From assembly GCF_016863195.1 (NCBI RefSeq), contig NZ_BOOK01000048.1, positions 35,848-99,847 of the forward strand: a stretch of DNA of 64,000 bases, in the 5' to 3' direction. Every line of letters begins with the position of its first letter. Position 1 is the stretch's first letter. The notes under the pieces were generated by a model. It was given only the letters and a program-made list of their open reading frames with translations. It did no database searches and was not told where the DNA came from. A program made the position numbers and the translations under genes. This stretch comes from Paraplanobispora takensis (lineage in GTDB: Bacteria; Actinomycetota; Actinomycetes; Streptosporangiales; Streptosporangiaceae). Shown one piece after another: positions 1 through 7,775 of this stretch.

Positions 1-288
1 GACGAACTCACCCCTGGCTCCGCCGGAGGGCAGCACCTGGACCTGGGCGTCGACCAGATACGACCCCGCGGGCACCCGGGCGGTGAACACCGTCGTGCCC
101 ATGAGGCCGTCGAGGACGACGCGGCGATTGCCGGTATAGAACTGCACCGGCCCGCCGAGCGCCGGGCCCGGCTCGGCCTGGGTGCTCCACGTGCGGGGGG
201 CCTCGGCCTGGGCGACGGCTCCCGTCCCGCCCGCCAGCAGCACCACCGTCGAGAACAACGCGATCTTCCCGGCTTTCCGAAGTTCCAT
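1..288 (-). CDS. secreted protein of unknown function, 5' part only
   Basis: The gene runs off the left edge, so only its first 96 codons are present, read from ATG at 288. The product starts with Met-Glu-Leu-Arg-Lys, a hydrophobic run (IALFSTVVLLAGG) and a small-residue cleavage region (AVAQA) near residues 22-28, so it is very probably exported by Sec. The visible mature part is beta-prone (VQFYTGNRRVVLDG, then FTARVPAGSYLVDAQVQV) and resembles nothing I can name. Its Shine-Dalgarno AGAGGAAG lies inside a hairpin arm (292-331). It is divergent from the TetR gene at 432. The end and any C-terminal domain lie outside the window. Confidence 0.75.
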   Translation of the reverse strand, partial: MELRKAGKIALFSTVVLLAGGTGAVAQAEAPRTWSTQAEPGPALGGPVQFYTGNRRVVLDGLMGTTVFTARVPAGSYLVDAQVQVLPSGGARGEFV

Positions 289-291
289 GAC

Positions 292-331
292 GCTTCCTCT
301 CGTCCGTGAAGGATGATCTTCGAGAGGAAGC
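292..331 (-). promoter_or_regulatory. hairpin masking the ribosome binding site of the gene at 1-288
   Basis: Two perfect 11-base arms, GCTTCCTCTCG at 292-302 and CGAGAGGAAGC at 321-331, flank an 18-base loop. In the minus-strand transcript the second arm contains the AGAGGAAG Shine-Dalgarno three bases before ATG, so the stem would hide it. This may be an RNA switch or a DNA operator; which one is inference. Confidence 0.5.
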
Positions 332-344
332 TACGGAGGCGGAT

Positions 345-380
345 TTGTGATCGGCTTGCGAACCCTTGTGATCTGCTTGC
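345..380. promoter_or_regulatory. 15-bp direct repeat, likely regulator binding site
   Basis: TTGTGATCGGCTTGC (345-359) and TTGTGATCTGCTTGC (366-380) differ at one base and are spaced exactly 21 bp, two helical turns. An inverted partial copy (GAGCAGAT, 391-398) follows. The array sits between the divergent genes ending at 288 and starting at 432. Repeats on one helix face are typical of response-regulator or TetR-type sites. The cognate protein is unknown. Confidence 0.45.
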
Positions 381-411
381 CGGCTGCCGCGAGCAGATTG
401 GAGGGACGCTC

Positions 412-426
412 TAGAGTGTTACTCTA
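412..426. promoter_or_regulatory. palindromic operator overlapping the -10 of the TetR gene
   Basis: TAGAGT-GTT-ACTCTA is a perfect inverted repeat. Its right half contains TACTCT (420-425), a TANNNT -10 element six bases before the GTG at 432, so the transcript is probably leaderless and the regulator could block its own promoter. The hexamer TAGAGT recurs at 1160-1165 in front of the next gene. Confidence 0.5.
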
Positions 427-431
427 AAAAT

Positions 432-1055
432 GTGGGAGAGGTCAGCGGCCCCCGGCGCTCGGCGGAGACCCGGCTCCGCATCGTCCGGGCCGCACACGAG
501 CTGTTCGTCGCCTGCGGCTACGCGGGGACGACCTTCCAGGAGATCGCCTCCGCCGCGGGCGTGTCCGTCCAGACGGTCTACTTCCACTACGGGAGCAAGA
601 GCCGGCTCCTCAGGCACGTCGTCGACGTCGCCTCGGCCGGCGACGAGGAGCCCGTCCCGCTCGCCGACCGGCCCTGGTTCGCGGAGCTGGAGAAGGGCGG
701 GGATCCGGTCGCGGTCGTGCGGCGCTGGGTCCACGAGGCCGGGATCGTCCTGGTCCGTGTGGCGCCCATCCTCGCGGTGGTGCGCGACGCGGCGGCCGCC
801 GACTCCGGCATGGCCGCCCAGTGGGCCCGGAGCGGCGAGCGGCGCCGTACCGCGCACGGGGCGTTCGTCTCCGTCCTGGCGGGCCTGCGCGCCCTGCGGC
901 CGGGCCTGACCGTCGAGCGCGCCGTCGACGCCGCGGTCGCGCTGCTCTCGCCGGAGCTCTTCCTCGTGGTGACCCGCGAATGCGGGTGGAGTACGGCCGG
1001 CTGGGAGGAATGGGCCGCCGGGCACCTCGCGCACGATCTGCTGCCGGTCTCGTGA
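432..1055 (+). CDS. TetR/AcrR family transcriptional regulator
   Basis: A 207-residue DNA-binding repressor. Residues about 10-60 form the TetR helix-turn-helix, with the recognisable pattern TTFQEIASAAGVSVQTVYFH followed by YGSKSRLL; the rest is a helical ligand-binding domain with no assignable ligand. The GTG at 432 is chosen because it leaves the helix-turn-helix near the N terminus and follows a -10 element by six bases, consistent with a leaderless mRNA. A perfect palindrome overlaps that -10. The next gene, an isochorismatase-like hydrolase 116 bp downstream, has a palindromic promoter containing the same TAGAGT hexamer, so it is the most likely target. Confidence 0.9.
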   Translation: MGEVSGPRRSAETRLRIVRAAHELFVACGYAGTTFQEIASAAGVSVQTVYFHYGSKSRLLRHVVDVASAGDEEPVPLADRPWFAELEKGGDPVAVVRRWVHEAGIVLVRVAPILAVVRDAAAADSGMAAQWARSGERRRTAHGAFVSVLAGLRALRPGLTVERAVDAAVALLSPELFLVVTRECGWSTAGWEEWAAGHLAHDLLPVS

Positions 1056-1153
1056 ACCGGGAGACCGGCGCGGACGCGGGGGAGGGCCGGAACGGATGCA
1101 GGGAAGCGGAAAAATCATGTTGATTCGGGCAACGGGGTGATCGGCACTCCGTT

Positions 1154-1167
1154 TAGAACTAGAGTTC
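1154..1167 (+). promoter_or_regulatory. palindromic promoter/operator of the isochorismatase gene
   Basis: GAACT-AG-AGTTC (1156-1167) is a perfect 5-bp inverted repeat. It contains TAGAGT (1160-1165), which fits a -10 element six bases before ATG 1172, so this gene too looks leaderless. The same hexamer is in the palindrome in front of the upstream TetR gene. Confidence 0.4.
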
Positions 1168-1171
1168 CCAT

Positions 1172-1675
1172 ATGAACCAGGTGCTGCTTCTCATCGACGT
1201 CCAGCGCAACATGCTCCGGCCGCCCGCGCCGGTGCCCGCGGCGCAGGCCGTCTCGGCCACGATCACGACGTTGCTGGAGCGCGCCCGCGCGGCCGGGGCT
1301 CCGGTGATCTTCGTGCGCAACAACGGCGGGGAGGGCGATCCCGACGTTCCCGGGACGCCGGGCTGGGAGCTGGTCCACGAGGCGCTGCCCGGGGAGCGTG
1401 TGATCGACAAGAGCACTCCGGACGCCTTCCACGACACCGATCTGGCCTGGTTGCTCCCGCCGACGGCCTCCGTCGTGGTGGCCGGGATGCAGAGCGAGTG
1501 GTGCGTGCGGTCGACCTGCCTGGCAGCGCTGGAGCACGGCCACGCCGTCACGCTCGTACGCGGCGGCCACGCGACCTACGACGACGGCGAGCCCGCCGCG
1601 GACATCTCCCGGAAGGTTGAGGAGGAGCTGGCCGCGGCGGGGGTCAGGATGGCTGAGCCGTCGGAACCGTTCTGA
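1172..1675 (+). CDS. isochorismatase-family cysteine hydrolase
   Basis: A 167-residue cytosolic hydrolase of the isochorismatase/nicotinamidase fold. The catalytic triad is visible: Asp9 (LLIDVQ), Lys80 (VIDKSTPDAF) and Cys111 (GMQSEWCVRST). The length fits the single-domain family, whose members hydrolyse amides, carbamates or vinyl ethers; the substrate cannot be read from the sequence. The start is preceded by a -10-like TAGAGT in a palindrome rather than a ribosome site. Its 3' end overlaps the convergent PAP2 gene by 32 bp. The TetR regulator immediately upstream is the probable controller. Confidence 0.88.
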   Translation: MNQVLLLIDVQRNMLRPPAPVPAAQAVSATITTLLERARAAGAPVIFVRNNGGEGDPDVPGTPGWELVHEALPGERVIDKSTPDAFHDTDLAWLLPPTASVVVAGMQSEWCVRSTCLAALEHGHAVTLVRGGHATYDDGEPAADISRKVEEELAAAGVRMAEPSEPF

Positions 1676-2351
1676 GCCTCCGCTCCCGGATCACGGGGTG
1701 CCGCAGCAGGGCGTTGGCGGCCACCGCGACGCACACCACGCCGAGCAGGAAGCCCCAGCCCACGTCGCTCAGATGGTGCATGCCGCGATACATCCGGGAG
1801 TAGGCGATGCTCAGGGGGATCCCCAGTCCGAGCACCCACCACAGCACGTTCAGGATCTTGTAGCGGTGGGTGTGGACGGTCAGCACCAGGGCGACGCCGC
1901 AGTAGAAGGCCACCGCCGCACTGGTGTGCCCGGAGGGGAAGCTGGAGGTGGGGGGCGCGGGGTCCAGATGCGGCACGGACGGCCGCTTGCGCTCGGCCAG
2001 GACGGTCGAGAGCAGGAAGATGATCGACTGGGACCAGACGGCGACCACAAGGAAGATCGACTCGTTCCAGCGCTTGAACACCAGCCGGAAGACGACCACG
2101 AGCACGGCCGTGGCGATGACGATGACCGGCGTGTCCGACAGGCCCGACATCACGTCGGTGATGTCGGTCCAGAAGGTCGTGCGGCTGCCGGCCAGTTCCT
2201 CGTTGACGCCTTGGTCGCTCGCGCCGATGGTGGTCGTCTCCAGCACCTTGGTGATCAGGAGTCCGACACCGATCGTCAGAAAGGCCATGATGGTCAACGG
2301 CAACAGGATCAGACGAGCGGCGCCTTTGAAATCGACCGACATTCTCGACAT
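1644..2351 (-). CDS. PAP2-family membrane phosphatase
   Basis: A 235-residue integral membrane protein with about five to six hydrophobic helices and the active-site motifs of the PAP2/undecaprenyl-diphosphatase-like family: PSGH at residues 139-142 and SRMYRGMHHLSD at 185-196 (Ser-Arg...His...Asp). The first motif (Lys-x6-Arg-Pro) is degenerate: RP is present at 123-124 but Thr replaces the leading Lys. The family removes phosphate from lipid phosphates at the membrane; the substrate is unknown. It lies 62 bp downstream of a second PAP2 gene on the same strand. A TAGGGT element upstream suggests it may also have its own promoter. Confidence 0.88.
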   Translation of the reverse strand: MSRMSVDFKGAARLILLPLTIMAFLTIGVGLLITKVLETTTIGASDQGVNEELAGSRTTFWTDITDVMSGLSDTPVIVIATAVLVVVFRLVFKRWNESIFLVVAVWSQSIIFLLSTVLAERKRPSVPHLDPAPPTSSFPSGHTSAAVAFYCGVALVLTVHTHRYKILNVLWWVLGLGIPLSIAYSRMYRGMHHLSDVGWGFLLGVVCVAVAANALLRHPVIRERRLRTVPTAQPS

Positions 2352-2413
2352 GGAGCGCGAGCTACCCTAAAAGTGCCCCAAGGAACATCCATCGCGAAGT
2401 ATTGCGGCGCGCC

Positions 2414-3148
2414 CTACGAGACCTCGGGCTCCACGCCCTCCTCGTACGGCACCGCCGGCCTGCGGCCCTCGTCGCGGCGCCAGGTCTCGTACCCGGTGGC
2501 CGTGGCGGCCACGGTGGCCAGCCCGAGGGCCACCCCCGCGACCACGTCGCTGACCCAGTGCACGCCGAGCGCCACCCGGCTGTAGGCGACGAACACCGTG
2601 ATGACCGCGGCGGTGATCCAGGCGATCATGCGAGGGGTCCGGCCCTTCAGGAGGGGCAGCAGCAGGAGCACCAGCATGCTCGTCCCCGTCGCGGCCGCCA
2701 TGGCGTGGCCCGAGGGGAACGACGCGCCCGGCGCCGACAGCAGCGGTTCCGGCAGGGCGGGACGCGCGCGGTCGACGAGCTCCTTGACCGCCAGGTTCAG
2801 CAGGCCGCTGACGGTGATCGTGACGACCGACCAGACGGCCAGGCGCCGCCATCCCCGCCTCCACAGCCAGACGGCCGCCAGCACCGCCAGGACGCGCCAC
2901 GTCCACGGCCCGAACACCTCGGTCGCCACGTTGAGGAAGTCCGGATAGCCGTCGATGGAGACGGCGTGCCTGTGGAACAGCTGGGCCATGTCCTCATCGA
3001 AGGTGTACAGCGGCGGGAAGGCCGCGAGCACGAGAACCGCCAGCAGCATGAACGGCACGGAGAACAGCGTGACGGCCAGCGTGGCCAGCGTGAGCCGTAC
3101 TCCCAGGCGGTGATCTGGATCCTGACGTTCGAGCAACCTGACCATCAC
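2414..3148 (-). CDS. PAP2-family membrane phosphatase
   Basis: A 244-residue membrane protein with the complete three-part PAP2 signature: Lys122-x6-Arg129-Pro130 (KELVDRARP), PSGH at 145-148, and Ser-Arg 190-191 with His197 and Asp201. An N-terminal helix (about 20-45) is followed by a loop and four or more further helices. It is probably a lipid-phosphate phosphatase. It is adjacent to, but clearly diverged from, the PAP2 gene at 1644, so the pair is an old duplication or two functions on related lipids. It probably heads a two-gene transcript. Confidence 0.9.
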   Translation of the reverse strand: MMVRLLERQDPDHRLGVRLTLATLAVTLFSVPFMLLAVLVLAAFPPLYTFDEDMAQLFHRHAVSIDGYPDFLNVATEVFGPWTWRVLAVLAAVWLWRRGWRRLAVWSVVTITVSGLLNLAVKELVDRARPALPEPLLSAPGASFPSGHAMAAATGTSMLVLLLLPLLKGRTPRMIAWITAAVITVFVAYSRVALGVHWVSDVVAGVALGLATVAATATGYETWRRDEGRRPAVPYEEGVEPEVS

Positions 3149-3180
3149 TGATGGCTACCCGACACCACGGTTTCATGCGC

Positions 3181-3208
3181 CCTGCAGGTGACAAATCACC
3201 CAGGCAGG
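3181..3208. terminator. hairpin downstream of the gene at 3264
   Basis: Nested inverted repeats CCTGC...GCAGG and GGTGA-caaa-TCACC. It lies between the 3' end of the minus-strand gene at 3264-3647 and the start of the PAP2 gene. There is no T-run, as is usual in high-GC actinobacteria. Confidence 0.35.
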
Positions 3209-3263
3209 GGTCCCGTCCGGCGGACGGCCGGGTGCGGCGGGCCGGGTGGTCCGGTGCGGCGGG

Positions 3264-3647
3264 TCAGGCGGCCTGGCGCGGTTCGCGGCGGAGGATCCAG
3301 CGCAGCACGTCGCCGTGGCGCCGCTCCGCCTCGGCGAGCGCGGGCTCGCCGGCGTGGGCGTCCAGTACGGCCCGCAGCTGCGGCAGCCGCTCGGTCACGT
3401 CGGCCCACGCCTGGCAGGGGTCGCCCGCGCCGAGCTCGATCAACGCGTCCAGATGGGCGGCGTAGGCGGTCCACCACTGGCGGCTCAACTCCGCCAGGAA
3501 GCCGCCCAGCCCCCCGAACTCCCGCTCGATCTCGGCCTCCCACCACGGCGGGACGGTGGTGTGCCCGGTCTCGGCGAGGTCGTGGAGCACGGTGCGCGCC
3601 AGCGCGCGGCGGCGGCGGACGACGGCGGAACGTGAAGGGATGTTCAT
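3264..3647 (-). CDS. conserved hypothetical protein, 127 residues
   Basis: I do not recognise a family. The 127-residue product is soluble and probably all-helical, rich in Trp (PPWWEAEIEREF near 33-44, QWWTAYAAHLDAL near 62-74) and ends in a basic stretch (RWILRREPRQAA). There is no signal peptide or membrane segment. It starts at ATG 3647, divergent from the GAF gene at 3859. Third-position GC looks like its neighbours, and the long uninterrupted frame without a better competitor supports it as real. Confidence 0.6.
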   Translation of the reverse strand: MNIPSRSAVVRRRRALARTVLHDLAETGHTTVPPWWEAEIEREFGGLGGFLAELSRQWWTAYAAHLDALIELGAGDPCQAWADVTERLPQLRAVLDAHAGEPALAEAERRHGDVLRWILRREPRQAA

Positions 3648-3858
3648 GCGGGCAGCTTGCCGATCTTCGTTTGCCGTTTGCTTAACGTGGTGTTGACGGC
3701 CGTACGCGGCATTAGTCGGGTATCTCTCTCGAGAGAATCACCATGCGCCGGCCTCCCTGCCGGAGAATCGCTTGGCGGAGTCACCGGGCCGCACTACGCT
3801 CTACTCCAGCCATTCCGCCCTGTGTCCGCGGAGCTGCCTCGCCATGGAGGAAGCCCGT

Positions 3859-4329
3859 ATGACCCACGGTGTCGAATTCACCCATGTGGTGGACCGCACG
3901 TTGAACGCTCTCGCCGACGCCCTCGGCGCCGACGGCGCCGCGCTCATGCTCATCGACGACCACGATCGGCCGCGAGCGGTCGGCGGGTCCGACGCCGACG
4001 GCCGGTGGCTGGAGCTGGCCCAGGAGCAGGCCGGTGCGGGGCCCGCGTTCGAGAGCCTCAGCCGCGACACGGACATCGTGATCGACGATCTGCGTGCCGC
4101 CCGGCCCTCGGGTTTCCCCGGCGTGGCCGAGAAGGCGACCGGCGTGCGCGCCGTTCTGTCCGTACCGCTGCACGCGGACGACAGGGTGATCGGTTCCCTC
4201 GACTTCTACGACCGCGTCAGTCACGAATGGCAGCCCGCGAAGGTGCGTGCCGGGAGGCGGCTCGCGGAGCTCATGGTGATGGTCCTCGAAGCGCTCGCCC
4301 ATAAGTCAACCTTCTCAGGGCAGTCGTAG
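3859..4329 (+). CDS. GAF-domain sensor protein
   Basis: A 156-residue protein that is essentially one GAF domain (start MTHGVEFTHVVDRTLNALAD; core GADGAALMLIDD; C-terminal strand AVLSVPLHADDRVIGSLDFY). No effector domain is attached. ATG 3859 is preferred over the in-frame ATG 3844 because GGAGGA at 3846-3851 is correctly spaced for it. It is followed 44 bp later by a GAF-ANTAR protein and then a STAS protein, all on one strand, so it probably senses a small molecule or redox state for that cassette. GAF domains of this type bind varied ligands; none is predictable here. Confidence 0.82.
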   Translation: MTHGVEFTHVVDRTLNALADALGADGAALMLIDDHDRPRAVGGSDADGRWLELAQEQAGAGPAFESLSRDTDIVIDDLRAARPSGFPGVAEKATGVRAVLSVPLHADDRVIGSLDFYDRVSHEWQPAKVRAGRRLAELMVMVLEALAHKSTFSGQS

Positions 4330-4373
4330 ATCTGAGTCAGTAATCGGGCCGACGCTGTGAAAGGCACCCACGT

Positions 4374-5081
4374 ATGACGCACATTGACCAGGAAGCACTG
4401 GTCGCGAGCCTCAGAGGGCTTCAGATGACCGTCCCGGCGACGGGCATCGTCCACCAGCTTGAGCGGGCCGTCGAAGTGGTGGACACCTTGTTCGGGTACT
4501 CCGGAGCGGGATTGATGTTCGCGGGGGACCACAAGGAGTTGCGTTATCTGGTGGCCACCGACGACGCGGGGCGCAGCCTTGAGGGCGCCCAGCTCCGTGT
4601 GGGCCGAGGACCGTGCATATCCACCTTCGAAAGCGACGCCGCCGTGACGACGTGCGACGTGCGCAACGACCCCCGCTGGCCGGAGCTGGCCGACCGGCTC
4701 CACCCCGACGTCCGGGCGGTCGCCGGCGTGCCCGTACGGCTCGGCGGCGAGCCGGTGGGCACGCTCAACGTCTACCAGTCGGCCCCGTACGAGTGGGACG
4801 AGTCAGACATCCAGGCTCTCTACGCCTATGCCAACGTCATCGAGCAGATCCTCACCGCCGCGATAGCGGCCGAGGAGAAGAGCGCCCTGGCCGACCAGCT
4901 CCAGTACGCCCTCGACTACCGCGTGGTCATCGAACGGGCCATCGGCTATCTGATGGGCAAGCACGACCTGACCGCCGCCCAGGCGTTCACCGGTCTGCGC
5001 AAGCAGGCCAGGGACAGCCGCCGGAAGGTCGCCGACCTGGCGGCGGAGGTGCTCGGTGAGGGAGCGGGCGAGTTGAGGTGA
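4374..5081 (+). CDS. GAF-ANTAR antiterminator-type regulator
   Basis: A 235-residue protein with an N-terminal GAF domain (about 20-165; GYSGAGLMFAGDHKELRYLV, then AVAGVPVRLGGEPVGTLNVY) and a C-terminal ANTAR domain (about 175-230; ALDYRVVIERAIGYLMGKHD, then AFTGLRKQARDS). ANTAR domains bind paired hairpins in nascent RNA and suppress termination, so this is a ligand-controlled RNA-level regulator. Its stop codon overlaps the GTG of the STAS gene by four bases (GTGA), showing translational coupling. Its RNA targets are not evident; I did not find a convincing double hairpin close by. Confidence 0.9.
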   Translation: MTHIDQEALVASLRGLQMTVPATGIVHQLERAVEVVDTLFGYSGAGLMFAGDHKELRYLVATDDAGRSLEGAQLRVGRGPCISTFESDAAVTTCDVRNDPRWPELADRLHPDVRAVAGVPVRLGGEPVGTLNVYQSAPYEWDESDIQALYAYANVIEQILTAAIAAEEKSALADQLQYALDYRVVIERAIGYLMGKHDLTAAQAFTGLRKQARDSRRKVADLAAEVLGEGAGELR

Positions 5082-5413
5082 TCGTCATCACCTCGCGGGA
5101 GACCGGCCGCGGCACCACGGAGATCGCGGTCCGGGGTGACCTCGACTCCGTCGCCGCGGGTGAACTGCGGCGCGTCCTGCTCGGAGCCGGTCCGGCCGCG
5201 GTCGAGCTCGACCTGTCCCAGGTGGAGTTCCTGGACTGCGCGGGCGCCAGGACGCTGTTGTGGGCCGACGGGCACCTGCGGGCGATGAACGGCACGCTCA
5301 CCGTCGTGCGTCCCTCACGGTTGGTGATGCGGATGCTGCGGCTGGTGGAGTTCGACCGGTATCTGTCGATCGAAAAGGTGGTCGGCGCGGGATCCCCGGC
5401 CCCGGGGGACTAA
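5078..5413 (+). CDS. STAS-domain protein (anti-sigma-factor antagonist-like)
   Basis: A 111-residue single STAS domain related to SpoIIAA/RsbV (core AVELDLSQVEFLDCAGARTL). Classical antagonists carry a phosphorylated Ser in Asp-Ser-x-Gly; here the loop reads Asp-Cys-Ala-Gly, so the usual Ser is Cys and phosphorylation-based switching is unlikely in the standard form. The start GTG overlaps the stop of the GAF-ANTAR gene. No kinase of the RsbW type is adjacent, although one lies at 35020-35460. Its stop codon TAA is part of the -10 element of pyrD. Confidence 0.88.
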   Translation: MIVITSRETGRGTTEIAVRGDLDSVAAGELRRVLLGAGPAAVELDLSQVEFLDCAGARTLLWADGHLRAMNGTLTVVRPSRLVMRMLRLVEFDRYLSIEKVVGAGSPAPGD

Positions 5414-5416
5414 CCT
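5411..5416 (+). promoter_or_regulatory. -10 element of pyrD (leaderless transcript)
   Basis: TAACCT lies five bases before the GTG at 5422 and overlaps the stop codon of the STAS gene. No Shine-Dalgarno is present, so pyrD is probably translated from a leaderless mRNA. Confidence 0.45.
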
Positions 5417-5421
5417 GACCG

Positions 5422-6492
<1,071 letters not shown>

Positions 6493-6496
6493 GTTA

Positions 6497-6511
6497 TACC
6501 CTGGGTGGGTA
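6497..6511 (+). promoter_or_regulatory. CsoR-like copper-responsive operator
   Basis: TACCC-TGGGT-GGGTA is an inverted repeat in the 41-bp gap between pyrD and the copper chaperone gene. GC-rich TACCC...GGGTA sites are characteristic of CsoR copper repressors. TACCCT at 6497-6502 also fits a -10 box, so CsoR binding would block the promoter. Confidence 0.6.
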
Positions 6512-6533
6512 AGGTGCGGACACTGGAGGTGCC

Positions 6534-6737
6534 ATGAGTGTGACCACGTATACCGTGACCGGCATGACCTGCGGCCACTGCGTGAGCTCGGTCAAGGAGG
6601 AGGTCGGCGAGGTCCCCGGTGTCACCGGGGTCGAGGTCGACCTGCAGTCGGGCCGCGTCGAGGTGAGCGGTGACTCCCCCGACGACGCGGCCATCCGCGC
6701 CGCCATCGCCGAAGCGGGCTACGAAGTCGCCGGCTGA
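6534..6737 (+). CDS. copZ: heavy-metal-associated copper chaperone (CopZ-like)
   Basis: A 67-residue single HMA domain with the ferredoxin-like fold and the metal-binding motif MTCGHC at residues 11-16 (YTVTGMTCGHCVSSV). Such proteins carry Cu(I) to P1B ATPases and to CsoR. A good Shine-Dalgarno (GGAGGTG) precedes ATG 6534, and a CsoR-like palindrome sits at 6497. Neither a copper ATPase nor a csoR gene is in the window, so the chaperone stands alone here. A GC hairpin follows the stop. Confidence 0.92.
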   Translation: MSVTTYTVTGMTCGHCVSSVKEEVGEVPGVTGVEVDLQSGRVEVSGDSPDDAAIRAAIAEAGYEVAG

Positions 6738-7042
6738 CCCGGGACTCCCGCGCGCCGGGCGCGCCCGCTGCCGAATGGGCCGCCGGACGTAGGGCCGGGC
6801 CTGCGACCGGGCGGTTCGCCGGAGGTACGGCTGCGCTCCGGTTGTCGCCACCCGCCGACCGGGGCGCGCCCCGTCGCCCCACGCTCCTCGGGCGCGATGC
6901 CCCGCGCCGCCACGCCGTACGGCGAGCCACGCCAGGGGGTGGGCGGCGCCGTACGGAGAACGGCGTCACGGGGTAGACGGCGTCGTACGGTGGGCGGCGC
7001 CTTCGGCCCCCGCCCGGACGGGCCGTGCCGAGGCCCGGATCG
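6738..7042. other. non-coding gap between copZ and the Nudix gene
   Basis: About 305 bases without a convincing gene. It holds a hairpin GCGCGC-cgg-GCGCGC (6750-6764) just after copZ and a 13-bp direct repeat GGTGGGCGGCGCC (6938-6950 and 6989-7001). It is very GC-rich and otherwise unremarkable. Both flanking genes end here. Confidence 0.5.
6750..6764 (+). terminator. GC hairpin downstream of copZ
   Basis: GCGCGC-cgg-GCGCGC, 12 bases after the copZ stop, without a T-run. A plausible intrinsic terminator or mRNA 3'-end stabiliser. Confidence 0.35.
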
Positions 7043-7561
7043 TCACTCAGGGAGGAGGGACGCGGATCCCGGGCGGGAGGCGCGGAACAGGGCGAAGGTC
7101 TCGGAGAACTGCGAGTGCAACGGGGCGGGCGGGGCGTCCGGGGCGAACCAGCCGAGCTCGTCGAACTTGTGCGGCTCGCCGATCGCGACCTCGCCGGGAT
7201 CGACCCTGACCGCGAAGATCACGGCGACCCAGTGCGAGGTGACCGGGTCGCCGCGCAGGACGTTGCGCACGCCGATCGTCTCGATCTCCAGCGCCTCGGC
7301 GCAGTACTCCTCCCGCACTTCGCGGGCGACGGCCGTCTCGAAGGACTCGCCGTACTCCAGCGCCCCGGCGCCGCAGTCCCAGACCCCCGGCTCGTCCCTG
7401 GCCCCGGCGCCGCGCCGGGCCAGCAGGATCCTGCCCCGCCCGTCGTGGCAGACGAACACGCACGAGACCGAGGGCGCCTTCGGCCGTGAACCCGTGCCGC
7501 CGTCCGGGAGCGGGGCGGCGGCCGGAGGCCGGACGGCTTCGGAGGGGTGAGCGCTGTTCAT
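7043..7561 (-). CDS. Nudix hydrolase
   Basis: A 172-residue hydrolase of nucleoside-diphosphate-X compounds. The Nudix box is intact around residues 70-92 (GALEYGESFETAVAREVREE), matching G-x5-E-x7-RE-x2-EE. The first 25 residues are a Pro/Ala-rich low-complexity extension, so the true start could be further in. The active-site context (ILLARRGAGARDEPGVWDCG) resembles ADP-ribose or NTP pyrophosphohydrolases, but the substrate cannot be fixed. It is convergent with copZ and has no operon partner. Confidence 0.87.
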   Translation of the reverse strand: MNSAHPSEAVRPPAAAPLPDGGTGSRPKAPSVSCVFVCHDGRGRILLARRGAGARDEPGVWDCGAGALEYGESFETAVAREVREEYCAEALEIETIGVRNVLRGDPVTSHWVAVIFAVRVDPGEVAIGEPHKFDELGWFAPDAPPAPLHSQFSETFALFRASRPGSASLLPE

Positions 7562-7680
7562 GCCTCGGGAGCGTACTCAGCCCCTCACCCGCTCGACCAG
7601 CCGTTTTCCACCGCGCCCCGCACCCGCGGATCCTGCACTCCGCGGCACCTCACGCCGCAGACCCCGCACCCGCGGCACTC

Positions 7681-7728
7681 CGCGCCCGGAGCCGCGCCCG
7701 GAGCCGCGCCCGGAGCCGCGCCCGGAGC
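7681..7728. repeat. four tandem copies of a 12-bp GC-rich unit
   Basis: CGCGCCCGGAGC is repeated four times without change (7681-7728) in the gap between the Nudix gene and the end of the hexosaminidase gene. It is probably a replication-slippage repeat and is not coding in either neighbour. Confidence 0.85.
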
Positions 7729-7775
7729 CGGGGCGCGGGCCGTACGTGGCGGTGAGGAGGCGGGAGGCCGGGACG

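Noticed and set aside
3718..3723. SigB-type promoter (GGGTAT) upstream of the GAF gene
   Set aside because: The -10-like GGGTAT has no matching GTTT element at the right distance, although stress-sigma control would suit the cassette. The nearby TCTCTCGAGAGA palindrome (3725-3736) is short.
7681..7728. Iteron-like origin repeats
   Set aside because: Only four short GC-rich units with no AT-rich region or replication gene nearby.
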